The position numbers were made by a program, and so were the translations under genes. The notes beneath the pieces are model-generated. The model was given only the letters and a program-made list of their open reading frames with translations. It was not told the DNA's origin and did no database searches. Positions 33,654 to 41,907 of a DNA stretch of 64,000 nucleotides are shown here, piece by piece (the first letter of the stretch is position 1; every line of letters begins with the position of its first letter). Where the stretch lies: positions 2,914,001 through 2,978,000 of the forward strand of contig NZ_CP117781.1 of the NCBI RefSeq assembly GCF_028657905.1, read 5' to 3'. This DNA is from Burkholderia sp. FERM BP-3421. GTDB taxonomy: Bacteria; Pseudomonadota; Gammaproteobacteria; Burkholderiales; Burkholderiaceae.

Positions 33654-35840
33654 ATGCGTACGATACTCACCAGGACAACTATCGCCATTGGCGTCTCAAC
33701 CCTGCTCGCGCTGCATGGCTGCGGATCCACGGACAGCATTCCGCCGCTCACCAGCGCCGGCGGAACGGTCAAGCCCACGACGTCGGGCACTTCGGGGACG
33801 TCGGGCACTTCGGGATCCTCGGGCGGCGGCGGGACGTCGGGGACTTCCGGTAGCTCGGGTACTTCGGGTACTTCGGGTACTTCGGGCACTTCGGGCACTT
33901 CGGGCACTTCGGGCACTTCGGGCACTTCGGGCACTTCGGGCACTTCGGGCACTTCGGGCACTTCGGGCACTTCGGGCACTTCGGGCACTTCGGGCACTTC
34001 GGGCACTTCGGGCACTTCGGGCACTTCGGGTACTTCGGGTACTTCGGGTACTTCGGGTACTTCGGGTACTTCGGGTACTTCGGGTACTTCGGGTACTTCG
34101 GGTACTTCGGGTACTTCGGGTACTTCGGGTACTTCGGGTACTTCGGGTACTTCGGGTACTTCGGGTACTTCGGGTACTTCGGGTACTTCGGGTACCTCAG
34201 GCACTTCCGGCACCTCGGGCACCTCCTCCACCCCGCTCGGCAACGTCCTCACTCAGGGCGGCAACTTGATCACGGCCGTTGGAACGGTCGTCGCCGACAC
34301 AGGCGTGAAGGTCTCCGGCACGGCAGCGCCCGGCGTCAACGGCGCGACCACCACGGACCTCGGCAACGCCATCACCGATGTCGGCAACGGCGTCCGGACA
34401 CTCGGCTACGGCACGGCGAACGGTCTCGGCACGCTCGGCAGCGCGGCCAACCCGCTCGGACCGACGCTGACCTCCAGCAGCGGCGTGGTCCATGACGTCG
34501 GCGCGTCGGTCACCAAGCTAGGCGGCGTCGTGACGAGCCTCGGCAGCGGCCCTCTCGCACCGCTCGCGCCCGTCACGGCAGCGCTGGGCACGACGGTCGT
34601 CGGCGGCGCCGGCGACCTGGTCATCAAGGTTGCAGGCGGCCTGAATCAGGTGCTGACCAATGCCCCCGTCCAACAGATCGAAACCCAGGTCAGCACGGTC
34701 ATCAACCCGATCACGCTCGCCGTGTCGGACACGACCCGGACCGTCGGCAACGTCACCGGCCTCGGCGTGCCGCTGAACGATGTGCTCACCACGCTTGGCA
34801 ACGGAATCGGTGCGCTCGGCGCGAAAGTGACAGGCTCGACCAACGATCAGGTCGGCAAGGACCTGGGCGGGGTCGTCACGCAACTGGGCCGGACCGTCAC
34901 CGCGACGGGCGGACTCTTCACCGGCGCCACCACCAACCCGATCGGGCCGATCACGGGCCTGCCGATCACGATCACCGGTTCGCTGACCGGGTCCCTCGGC
35001 ATCAACCTCGGCATGGGTGGATGGGGTAGCGGCGGCGGGCTCGGCGGCATCCTCGGTGGCCTAGGCGGCATCGGTGGTGCCGGAGGCAGTGGTGGCCCTG
35101 GCGGTGCCGGCGGACTCGGCGGCATCCTCGGTGGACTGGGCGGCGTCGGTGGTGCCGGAGGCCCCGGTGGCCCTGGCGGTGCCGGCGGGCTCGGCGGCAT
35201 CCTCGGTGGCCTAGGCGGCATCGGTGGTGCCGGAGGCAGCGGTGGCCCTGGCGGTGCCGGCGGACTCGGCGGCATCCTCGGCGGCCCGAGCGGCGTCGGT
35301 AGTGCCGGCGGCCCTGGCGGTGCCGGCGGCATCCTCGGCGGCCTGGGCGGCGTCGGTAGTACCGGAGGCAGCGGCGGCCCTGGCGGTGCCGGCGTGCTCG
35401 GCGGTATCCTCGGTGGACTGGGCGGCGCGGTCGGTGTCGGTGTCGGCGCTGGAGGTGCTGGCGGCACTGCCGGCGGACTCGGCGGCATCCTGCAACCGCT
35501 GACGGGCGTCGTCGGCAACCTCGGCGGAGCCGGCGGCCCGCCGGCCGCGGGCGGCCTGCTGTCGCCGCTGACCAACCTGCTCGGCAAACCCGCCGCACCC
35601 GGCGGCGCGATAGGCGGCCCGCTGGCCCCCGTCGGCGCGCTGGTCGGCGCGCTCGTCGGCGGCGGCGCGCCCGGCGGCCCCGCATGCACGCCCACCTCGC
35701 CCGTCCCCGGCCTGATCACCGGCCTGACCGGCGGCGCGACAGGCAGCGGCTCGAACGGCGGCGCGGCCAACGCCGGCCCGCTCGCACCGCTCACGAACCT
35801 GCTCGGAGGGCTGCTCGGCGGCGGCACGCCCGGCAAGTAA
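33654..35840 (+). CDS. Repeat-rich, glycine-rich surface lipoprotein (collagen-like)
   Basis: The 728-residue protein begins with a lipoprotein signal peptide ending in LLALHGC, so Cys would be lipidated. A Thr/Ser/Gly region follows, built of (Gly-Thr-Ser)n, about 46 triplets (residues 44-190), a Gly-X-Y periodicity like that of bacterial collagen-like proteins though without proline. Residues 190-460 are a Val/Thr/Gly-rich domain with repeats of the form GNGxxxLG. Residues 460-600 are four or more 25-residue repeats of the type GGLGGILGGLGGIGGAGGSG. The C-terminus returns to LxPLTNLLG repeats. It is probably exported and surface-exposed. Repeat number is likely to vary between strains. Confidence 0.85.
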   Translation: MRTILTRTTIAIGVSTLLALHGCGSTDSIPPLTSAGGTVKPTTSGTSGTSGTSGSSGGGGTSGTSGSSGTSGTSGTSGTSGTSGTSGTSGTSGTSGTSGTSGTSGTSGTSGTSGTSGTSGTSGTSGTSGTSGTSGTSGTSGTSGTSGTSGTSGTSGTSGTSGTSGTSGTSGTSGTSGTSGTSGTSGTSGTSSTPLGNVLTQGGNLITAVGTVVADTGVKVSGTAAPGVNGATTTDLGNAITDVGNGVRTLGYGTANGLGTLGSAANPLGPTLTSSSGVVHDVGASVTKLGGVVTSLGSGPLAPLAPVTAALGTTVVGGAGDLVIKVAGGLNQVLTNAPVQQIETQVSTVINPITLAVSDTTRTVGNVTGLGVPLNDVLTTLGNGIGALGAKVTGSTNDQVGKDLGGVVTQLGRTVTATGGLFTGATTNPIGPITGLPITITGSLTGSLGINLGMGGWGSGGGLGGILGGLGGIGGAGGSGGPGGAGGLGGILGGLGGVGGAGGPGGPGGAGGLGGILGGLGGIGGAGGSGGPGGAGGLGGILGGPSGVGSAGGPGGAGGILGGLGGVGSTGGSGGPGGAGVLGGILGGLGGAVGVGVGAGGAGGTAGGLGGILQPLTGVVGNLGGAGGPPAAGGLLSPLTNLLGKPAAPGGAIGGPLAPVGALVGALVGGGAPGGPACTPTSPVPGLITGLTGGATGSGSNGGAANAGPLAPLTNLLGGLLGGGTPGK
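33861..34193. repeat. 37 tandem copies of a 9-bp unit (ACTTCGGGC/T)
   Basis: Thirty-seven uninterrupted units encode Thr-Ser-Gly. Units 1-2 end in T, units 3-18 (16 copies) end in C, and units 19-37 (19 copies) end in T. Degenerate units (ACTTCCGGT, ACCTCAGGC) cap both ends. Confidence 0.95.
35040..35340. repeat. Four 75-bp tandem repeats in the glycine-rich domain
   Basis: Repeats start at 35040, 35115, 35190 and 35265 (CTCGGCGGCATCCTCGG...), each encoding 25 Gly-rich residues; a shorter partial copy follows. Copies 1 and 3 are almost identical. Confidence 0.85.
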
Positions 35841-35921
35841 CGCAAGTCGGCAGCACACGGTCGGGCACTGACCAATCACCACGCCCGGCCGCGCTCTCCA
35901 ATGTCACGATACGAGGCTGAC

Positions 35922-37202
35922 ATGAATTCGACCTTCCCCGGCGCGGCGGCAACGCCCGCTCGCCCGCCGCGCTCCGCCACGCCATTCACGGTCGGCCTGG
36001 CGGGAATCGCCGCCGGTCTGTTCACGCTCTGGATCCTGCGCGGCACGACGCTCGACGGCGCTGCGCGCGCCACCGCCGCCTGCATCGCGATCATCGCGAC
36101 GATCGGCGCCTACGAGCTGTTCGTCGCGCGCGTCCACCTGCGCCCGAGCGCGGGCCTCGCCCAACGCGCGGTGCGCCCGCTCGACCTCGCGCGCGTCGCC
36201 GTGCGGCTCGTCGCGCTCGGCTCGGTCTACGCCGGCATCGCGCTGCTCTACTGGCTGCTGCCCGAATACCACGGCGCGTTCTATACGCCGTTCTGGTCGC
36301 TCGCCGGCACGCTCGCCCCGTATCTCGCGATCGGCGCGCCGTTCTACTTCGCGTGGATGGATACGCGCCAGCGCGACGTCGACGACGCCTACCTGGCCTG
36401 GGGCCGGCTGCTGCTGCGCGGCGAACGCCCGGCCAGCTGGCAGCCGATCCGCGAGATGCTCGCGGGCTGGATGGTGAAGGCGTTCTTCCTGCCGCTGATG
36501 GTCACCTATCTGTCGACCGACGCCGATCATCTCGGCGCGTCGCTCGACACCGCGCTCGGCGCGCCGATGTCGCTCGCGACGTTCCGCTTCATGTACGACC
36601 TGTCGTTCACGATGGACCTGATGTTCGGCACGGTCGGCTATCTGTGCACGTTCCGGATCCTCGACAGCCACGTGCGCACCGTCGAGCCGACCACCCTCGG
36701 CTGGCTCGCCGCGCTGATCTGCTACCAGCCGTTCTGGTCGCTGATCTCGAACCAGTACATCCACTACGAAGGCTCGATGTTCTGGGACAACTGGCTGCTC
36801 GGCGTCCCGGCGATCCGCGTGCTGTGGGGCGTGACGATCGTCGCGCTGCTCCTGATCTACGCGTTGTCGACGATCTCGTTCGGCCTGCGTTTCTCGAACC
36901 TGACCAACCGCGGCATCATCACGTCCGGGCCTTACCGCTTCACGAAGCATCCGGCCTATGTCTCGAAGAACCTGTCGTACTGGATGGTGTCGGTGCCGTT
37001 CATCGAACCGCTCGGCTGGCGCATCGCGGTGATGCACACGGTCGCGCTGATCGCGGTGAACCTGCTGTACTTCCTGCGCGCGAAGACCGAGGAGCGCCAC
37101 CTGATGCGCGACCCCGACTATCGCGCCTACGCGGAGTGGATCGCGCAGCATGGCCTGTTCGCGACGCTGGCGCGTCGCCTCGGGCTGCAGCGCGCCGCCT
37201 GA
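35922..37202 (+). CDS. Membrane isoprenylcysteine-carboxyl-methyltransferase-like protein
   Basis: The 426-residue protein has about nine membrane helices and ends with the ICMT/PEMT-like SAM-binding signature SGPYRFTKHPAYVSKNLSYW and RAKTEERHLMRDPDYRAYAE, where His-Pro and Glu-Glu residues are expected to bind SAM. Members methylate lipids, prenyl-cysteines or quinones; no substrate is evident. The start at 35922 (MNSTFPG) has GAGG upstream; an in-frame ATG at 35901 would add seven residues. Confidence 0.82.
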   Translation: MNSTFPGAAATPARPPRSATPFTVGLAGIAAGLFTLWILRGTTLDGAARATAACIAIIATIGAYELFVARVHLRPSAGLAQRAVRPLDLARVAVRLVALGSVYAGIALLYWLLPEYHGAFYTPFWSLAGTLAPYLAIGAPFYFAWMDTRQRDVDDAYLAWGRLLLRGERPASWQPIREMLAGWMVKAFFLPLMVTYLSTDADHLGASLDTALGAPMSLATFRFMYDLSFTMDLMFGTVGYLCTFRILDSHVRTVEPTTLGWLAALICYQPFWSLISNQYIHYEGSMFWDNWLLGVPAIRVLWGVTIVALLLIYALSTISFGLRFSNLTNRGIITSGPYRFTKHPAYVSKNLSYWMVSVPFIEPLGWRIAVMHTVALIAVNLLYFLRAKTEERHLMRDPDYRAYAEWIAQHGLFATLARRLGLQRAA

Positions 37203-37309
37203 GAGCCCCCGGCACGGCGCGCCGACGCATGGCGCGCGCGCGCCGGCCCCGGCATAATGTCCGCTGCGCCGCCGGGCTCCGGCGGCATCTTCATCAGCGG
37301 AGCAGCCGA

Positions 37310-37810
37310 ATGTACGCGTACAAGACGATCGAATCCCCGGTCGGCCGATTGAAACTCGTGGCGAACGGCGAGCGGCTCGCCGCCGTGCGCTGGGAGCACG
37401 AACGAGATGCGCGCGCGCCGTCCGGCGGGATGATCGAGATGCCCGACCATCCCGTGCTCCTCGAAACCGAGCGCCAACTCGTCGAATACTTCGCAGGCCA
37501 AAGAACCTCGTTCGATCTTCCGCTCGACTTCGCCGGCACGCCGTTCCAGAAGAAGGTCTGGGAAGCGCTGCTGACGATCCCCTTCGGCGAGACCCGCAGC
37601 TACCTCGAGATCGCCGAACAGATCGGCAACAAGAAGGCCGTGCGCGCGGTCGGCGCGGCGAACGGCGCGAACCCGATCCCGATCATCGCACCCTGTCATC
37701 GCGTGATCGGCGCATCGGGCGAGCTGACGGGTTTCGGCGGCGGCCTGCGCAACAAGCACCTGCTGCTGTCGCTCGAAGCGCGCCAGGATTCGCTGTTCCC
37801 GCTCGACTGA
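37310..37810 (+). CDS. ogt: Methylated-DNA-protein-cysteine methyltransferase (copy 1)
   Basis: The 166-residue protein repairs O6-methylguanine by irreversible transfer of the methyl group to its own cysteine. The active-site PCHRVIG is preceded by the Asn hinge region (ANGANPIPIIAPC), and the recognition helix KAVRAVGAANGANP is present. The DNA-binding motif FQKKVWEALLTIPFGETRSY is intact. It is transcribed in the same direction as the alkylation-response genes that follow but carries no copy of the conserved box upstream. Confidence 0.93.
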   Translation: MYAYKTIESPVGRLKLVANGERLAAVRWEHERDARAPSGGMIEMPDHPVLLETERQLVEYFAGQRTSFDLPLDFAGTPFQKKVWEALLTIPFGETRSYLEIAEQIGNKKAVRAVGAANGANPIPIIAPCHRVIGASGELTGFGGGLRNKHLLLSLEARQDSLFPLD

Positions 37811-37831
37811 ACGCACGCCGCGACGTCGGCA

Positions 37832-37881
37832 AATTCCACCGCAAGACCCGGAGTGCGGCCCGGGCCGGCCCGCACTACATT
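37832..37881 (+). promoter_or_regulatory. Ada-type box with -10 element (unit 1)
   Basis: AATTC, one base, ACCGCAAG, two bases, CCGGAGTG (37832-37855), then exactly 20 bases, then TACATT (37876-37881). This matches the other two copies at 38707 and 40740. It resembles E. coli Ada sites, whose core is GCGCAA-like next to an AAT element. The 2OG oxygenase gene starts 79 bp after the -10. Confidence 0.72.
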
Positions 37882-37960
37882 CGCCTCATCGCGTCGAACC
37901 CAGGAGCGCCACGATGATGCCGGTCACCCATCCATCCCGCGCCGCCGCGCGTCGCGGCTA

Positions 37961-38698
37961 ATGAGCGCGGTCGCTTCCGCGCGCCGCGCCGCGCCGCTCG
38001 CGCAGCGCGTCGATCAACACGATTGGGCGGACATCGAGCAGTCGCTCGACCGCTATGGCTGCGCGCGCTTGCCGCAACTCGTCACGCCGGCGGAATGCGC
38101 GGCGCTCGCCGCGCTGTATCCGCTCGACGCGCCCTATCGCGCCCGCATCGTGATGGCCCGCCACAACTTCGGGCGCGGCGAATACAAATACTTCGCCTAT
38201 CCGCTGCCCGAGCCGATCGGCGCGCTGCGCGACGCGCTTTATCCGCATCTCGTGCCGATCGCGAACCGCTGGCAGACCGCGCTGCGCAGCACGATCCGCT
38301 ATCCGGCGCGGCACGCCGAATTCCTCGCCCGCTGCCACGACGCGGGGCAACTGCGCCCCACGCCGCTGATCCTGCGCTACGAGGCGGGCGACTACAACTG
38401 CCTGCACCAGGACCTGTACGGCGAGCATGTGTTCCCGTTGCAGGTCGCGATCCTGCTGTCGGAGCCGGGCCGGGATTTCAGCGGCGGCGAATTCGTGATG
38501 ACGGAGCAGCGGCCGCGCATGCAGTCGCGCGTCGAGGTGGTGCCGCTCGCGCGCGGCGATGCCGTCGTGTTCACCGTCAATCACCGGCCGGTCGAGGGCG
38601 CGCGCGGCCCATACCGGGTCAACATGCGGCACGGCGTGAGCCGCCTGACGGCGGGCGTGCGCCATACGCTCGGCCTGATCTTTCACGACGCGCTGTAG
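37961..38698 (+). CDS. 2OG-Fe(II) oxygenase (alkylation-response associated)
   Basis: The 245-residue protein has a double-stranded beta-helix with an intact facial triad: His149 and Asp151 in CLHQDLYGEH and distal His224 in NMRHGVSR, with the 2OG-binding Arg just after. The segment GGEFVMTEQRPRMQSR is highly conserved with its paralog at 41904. By location it should belong to the response to alkylating agents, perhaps oxidative demethylation as in AlkB, but it is not an AlkB sequence type. The ATG at 37961 follows immediately on the stop codon of the upstream short frame. Confidence 0.82.
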   Translation: MSAVASARRAAPLAQRVDQHDWADIEQSLDRYGCARLPQLVTPAECAALAALYPLDAPYRARIVMARHNFGRGEYKYFAYPLPEPIGALRDALYPHLVPIANRWQTALRSTIRYPARHAEFLARCHDAGQLRPTPLILRYEAGDYNCLHQDLYGEHVFPLQVAILLSEPGRDFSGGEFVMTEQRPRMQSRVEVVPLARGDAVVFTVNHRPVEGARGPYRVNMRHGVSRLTAGVRHTLGLIFHDAL

Positions 38699-38706
38699 CC
38701 CACGGG

Positions 38707-38756
38707 AATTCGACCGCAAGCCCCGGAGTGCGGCCGGCGACCCGACGTCCTACAGT
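38707..38756 (+). promoter_or_regulatory. Ada-type box with -10 element (unit 2)
   Basis: AATTC, G, ACCGCAAG, CC, CCGGAGTG (38707-38730), 20 bases, TACAGT (38751-38756). It lies 39 bp before the start of the methyltransferase gene and heads a four-gene operon. Confidence 0.75.
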
Positions 38757-38795
38757 GCGGATCATCAGGACGTTCCACTTCACGAGACCCAAGCC

Positions 38796-39341
38796 ATGAC
38801 ACACGAACCCGCTGTTTCCCCTCCGGACCCGGTACGCTACGCGATCGGTCCGTGCTCGCTCGGGCGCGTGCTGGTGGCCGAAACCGATCGCGGCGTCTGC
38901 GCGATCCTGCTCGGCGCCGGCGACGCCGCGCTGAGCGCCGAGTTGCGCACCCGCTTTCCGCACGCCGGCGCGTCGTCGGACGCGGGGCTCGCGGAACGGC
39001 TCGCGCGCGCCGCCCAGCTCGTCGATCATCCGGGCGATGCGCCGAGGTTCCCGCTCGATCCTCACGGCAGCGCCTTCGAGCGACGCGTCTGGGACGCGCT
39101 GCGCGGCATCGCGCCGGGCGTCACCACGACCTACGGCGAGATCGCGCGCACGCTCGGCGATCCGCGCGCGGCGCGGGACGTCGCCGAGGCATGCGCGGCC
39201 AACATACTCGCGATCGCCGTGCCGTGCCATCGCGTGATCAAGCGCGACGGCACGCTGTCGGGTTATCGTTGGGGCTTTCAGCGCAAGCGCGAGCTGCTCC
39301 GGCGCGAAGCCGAGCAATATGCGCCGCGGGCGCTGATCTGA
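38796..39341 (+). CDS. Methylated-DNA-protein-cysteine methyltransferase (copy 2, Ada C-domain-like)
   Basis: The 181-residue protein resembles the C-terminal half of Ada: it starts VRYAIGPCSLGRVLVAETDR and has AIAVPCHRVIKRDGTLSGYR with the acceptor Cys. Compared with Ada (residues from about 200), the domain boundary and the GECSLG/GPCSLG element are the same, so this looks like a detached Ada methyltransferase domain. It is the first gene behind Ada-type box 2. Confidence 0.93.
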   Translation: MTHEPAVSPPDPVRYAIGPCSLGRVLVAETDRGVCAILLGAGDAALSAELRTRFPHAGASSDAGLAERLARAAQLVDHPGDAPRFPLDPHGSAFERRVWDALRGIAPGVTTTYGEIARTLGDPRAARDVAEACAANILAIAVPCHRVIKRDGTLSGYRWGFQRKRELLRREAEQYAPRALI

Positions 39342-39343
39342 GC

Positions 39344-39538
39344 GTGCGCGCGCCGGCCCGCGACGCGCCGAATCCGCCCGCCCCGCGCGACGACGCGCAC
39401 GAGGCCGGCCTGGCCGCCTGCCTCGCGCGCCGCGACGCGGCGGGCTGGCGGGTCCGCGCGGACGGACGGCTGGCGTTGCACTTGCCGGACGGCGCGCGTT
39501 TTCTGATCGACGCGGATACGATCACGCGTCTCGAATGA
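39344..39538 (+). CDS. Small hypothetical protein, 64 aa
   Basis: Starts with GTG, two bases after the methyltransferase stop, and ends 9 bases before the third methyltransferase. The sequence reads AACLARRDAAGWRVRADGRL then ALHLPDGARFLIDADTITRL, a beta-rich domain. No family recognised. Its position inside a tight alkylation-repair operon and its coding bias support it as real. Confidence 0.62.
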   Translation: MRAPARDAPNPPAPRDDAHEAGLAACLARRDAAGWRVRADGRLALHLPDGARFLIDADTITRLE

Positions 39539-39547
39539 ATCCATACG

Positions 39548-40102
39548 ATGAAGCTGTTCCTGTACGACCAGCCCACGCCCATCGGCACGCTCGTGATCGC
39601 GGCCGACGCGGCGGACCGCGTGCATGCCGCCGCGTTCGCCGAGCACGTGGACCGACTGCGCACGCGCCTGCTGCACGACGCGCCCGACCTCATGCTGCTG
39701 CCGGGCGCCGGTCCCGGCGCGGCCGGCGCGGCGTTCGAGCGCTACTTCGACGGCGCGCTCGACGCCTTGCACGAAATCGCCGTCGCGCCGGCCGGCACCC
39801 CGGGCCAACAGGCCGTCTGGGCTGCCGTGCGCGCGATTCCGGCAGGCGCGACCCGCACGTACGGCATGCTCGCCCGCGCGCTCGGCCGACCGAACGGCGC
39901 GCGCGGCGTCGGCGCGGCCAACGCCGCGAATCCGATCGCGATCCTGGTGCCCTGTCATCGGCTGGTCGGCCAGGACGGCTCGCTCAGGGGTTATGCCTGG
40001 GGCCTCGAGCGCAAGGCGTGGCTGCTTGCGCACGAACAGCGGCACGCGACGCCCCGCGACGCCGTTCCCGTCTCCCATTCCCCCCCATCTGCCGATTCAT
40101 GA
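39548..40102 (+). CDS. Methylated-DNA-protein-cysteine methyltransferase (copy 3, Ogt-like)
   Basis: The 184-residue protein has AAVRAIPAGATRTYGMLARA and the active-site VPCHRLVGQDGSLRGYAWGL. It diverges from copies 1 and 2 (PCHRL instead of PCHRV). It overlaps the following glycosylase gene by four bases (ATGA). Third gene of the unit behind Ada-type box 2. Confidence 0.92.
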   Translation: MKLFLYDQPTPIGTLVIAADAADRVHAAAFAEHVDRLRTRLLHDAPDLMLLPGAGPGAAGAAFERYFDGALDALHEIAVAPAGTPGQQAVWAAVRAIPAGATRTYGMLARALGRPNGARGVGAANAANPIAILVPCHRLVGQDGSLRGYAWGLERKAWLLAHEQRHATPRDAVPVSHSPPSADS

Positions 40103-40728
40103 CCGCTCACCCTTCCACGCTCTACCGGAAAGCCGCCCGCTTCCTGTCCGCGCTCGATGCCGACTGGGCCGCCCACATCGCGGCGACCGGCCCTTGCCTG
40201 CATGCCCCCAAGCCGGCGCGCGACCCTTATGAGGCGCTGGTGCGCGCAATCGCGTACCAGCAGCTGCACGCGCGCGCGGGCGACGCGATTCTCGCGCGCC
40301 TGCTCGCGCTGTTTCCGGATCAACCGTTCCCGACGCCCGCGCAGCTGGCCGCGACCGGATTCGACGCCCTGCGCGCCTGCGGCTTCTCTGCGACCAAGAT
40401 CGCGACGATCCAGGGCATCGCGCACGCCGCGCTGTCGGGCGTCGTGCCCTCGCGCGAAACCGCGCTCGCGCTGCCCGACGACGCGCTGATCGCGCGGCTG
40501 ACCACGCTGCGCGGCGTCGGCAAATGGACCGTGGAGATGTTCCTGATCTACACCCTGGAGCGGATGGACATCCTGCCCGTCGACGACTTCGGCGTGCGCG
40601 AGGGCTATCGCCGCCTCAAGGGGCTGGCGGCGACGCCGACGCCGCGCGAACTGGCCGCGCTCGGGCGCGCCTGGAGCCCGTATCGCACGATCGCGGCATG
40701 GTATCTGTGGCGGCTGCCCGCCCGCTGA
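40099..40728 (+). CDS. alkA: DNA-3-methyladenine glycosylase II
   Basis: The 209-residue HhH-GPD glycosylase excises alkylated purines such as 3-methyladenine. It has ALVRAIAYQQLHARAGDAIL, the helix-hairpin-helix LRGVGKWTVEMFLIYTLERM and the catalytic Asp in ILPVDDFGVREGY. The AlkA N-terminal extra domain is absent, so it resembles the shorter family form. Its start overlaps the methyltransferase stop, so the two are translated together. Confidence 0.94.
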   Translation: MTAHPSTLYRKAARFLSALDADWAAHIAATGPCLHAPKPARDPYEALVRAIAYQQLHARAGDAILARLLALFPDQPFPTPAQLAATGFDALRACGFSATKIATIQGIAHAALSGVVPSRETALALPDDALIARLTTLRGVGKWTVEMFLIYTLERMDILPVDDFGVREGYRRLKGLAATPTPRELAALGRAWSPYRTIAAWYLWRLPAR

Positions 40729-40739
40729 CCCGTTCGAGG

Positions 40740-40789
40740 AATTCAACCGCAAGAGCCGGAGTGTGATCCGGCGCGCCGCTGCGTACAGT
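40740..40789 (+). promoter_or_regulatory. Ada-type box with -10 element (unit 3, ada promoter)
   Basis: AATTC, A, ACCGCAAG, AG, CCGGAGTG (40740-40763), 20 bases, TACAGT (40784-40789). It lies 29 bp before the ada start, giving autoregulation as in E. coli. Confidence 0.78.
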
Positions 40790-40818
40790 AGTACCGACTC
40801 GAACGATATGAGACCAGC

Positions 40819-41907
40819 ATGATCAAGCTTAGAACGCCTTCACCGGCCAAGGGCAGCGCCGCCAGCGTCGTGGCCGATCCGCGCTGGGCCGCCGTGCTCG
40901 CGCGGGATCCGCGCGCCGACGACCAGTTCGTCTACGCGGTCAGGACCACCGGCGTCTACTGCCGGGCAAGCAGCACGTCGCGGATTCCGCGCCCGGAGAA
41001 CGTCGAGTTCTTCGACACGCCGCAGGCCGCGGAGGCGGCGGGCTACCGCCCGAGCAAGCGGGCCGCGTCCGACCAGACCCGCATCGCCGAACACCATGCC
41101 GCGATCGTCGCGGACGCGTGCCGGCAGATCGAGACCGCCGAAGCCGAACCGGGGCTCACTGCGCTCGCGCGACACGCCGACATGAGCCCCTACCACTTCC
41201 ATCGGGTCTTCAAGTCGGTGGCGGGCGTCACGCCGAAAGCGTATGCGCTCGCCCATCGCGCGAAGCGGCTGCGCGAACGTCTCGCGCAAAACGCGTCGGT
41301 GACCGACGCCATCTACGAGGCCGGCTTCAATTCGAACAGCCGCTTCTACGAGGCGTCGAACGGCGTGCTCGGCATGACGCCGTCCGATTTCCGCGCGGGC
41401 GGCGCGAACACCGACATCCATTTCGCGCTCGGCGAATGTTCGCTCGGCTCGATCCTCGTCGCGCAAAGCGAACGGGGGGTCTGCTCGATCCTGCTCGGCG
41501 ACGATCCCGACGCGCTGCTGCGCGACCTGCAGGACCAGTTTCCGCACGCGAACCTGATTGGCGGCGACCCCGGCTACGAGACGCTGGTCGCCCGCGTCGT
41601 CGGCTTCATCGAGGAACCCGGAATCGGCCTCGACCTGCCGCTCGACGTGCGCGGCACGGCATTTCAGCAGCGCGTGTGGCAGGCGCTGCGCACGATCCCG
41701 GTCGGCACGACCGCCACCTACGCGGACATCGCCGCGAAGATCGGCGCGCCCAAGGCGGTGCGCGCGGTCGCGCAGGCCTGCGGCGCCAATCATCTCGCGG
41801 TGGCGATCCCGTGCCACCGGGTGATCCGCAGCGACGGCAACCTGTCCGGCTATCGCTGGGGCATCGAGCGCAAGCGCCAGTTGCTCGAACGGGAAGAACA
41901 GGTATGA
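40819..41907 (+). CDS. ada: Ada-like regulator and O6-methylguanine methyltransferase with degenerate zinc site
   Basis: The 362-residue protein keeps the three Ada parts: an N-terminal methylphosphotriester domain (about 20-92), an AraC-type HTH domain (about 100-195; PYHFHRVFKSVAGVTPKAYA) and a methyltransferase domain with acceptor Cys332 in AIPCHRVIRSDGNLSGYRWG. In the N-domain the first zinc ligand is present as Cys48 (VYCRASST), but the other three are replaced: Ser52, Ser79 (YRPSKRAA) and Ala82. E. coli Ada uses four cysteines, of which the first is the acceptor of the phosphotriester methyl. Regulation by this route may therefore be altered. It overlaps the next gene by four bases. 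Confidence 0.92.
   Translation: MIKLRTPSPAKGSAASVVADPRWAAVLARDPRADDQFVYAVRTTGVYCRASSTSRIPRPENVEFFDTPQAAEAAGYRPSKRAASDQTRIAEHHAAIVADACRQIETAEAEPGLTALARHADMSPYHFHRVFKSVAGVTPKAYALAHRAKRLRERLAQNASVTDAIYEAGFNSNSRFYEASNGVLGMTPSDFRAGGANTDIHFALGECSLGSILVAQSERGVCSILLGDDPDALLRDLQDQFPHANLIGGDPGYETLVARVVGFIEEPGIGLDLPLDVRGTAFQQRVWQALRTIPVGTTATYADIAAKIGAPKAVRAVAQACGANHLAVAIPCHRVIRSDGNLSGYRWGIERKRQLLEREEQV

Noticed and set aside
33861..34193. CRISPR-like array
   Set aside because: The units are 9 bp, contiguous and without unique spacers, and they keep the reading frame of a lipoprotein.
33590..34252. A long antisense frame reading (Pro-Glu-Val)n opposite the tandem repeat
   Set aside because: Any 9-bp in-frame tandem repeat gives open frames on both strands. 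The sense frame has a lipobox, a start with context and a non-repetitive continuation; the antisense has none.
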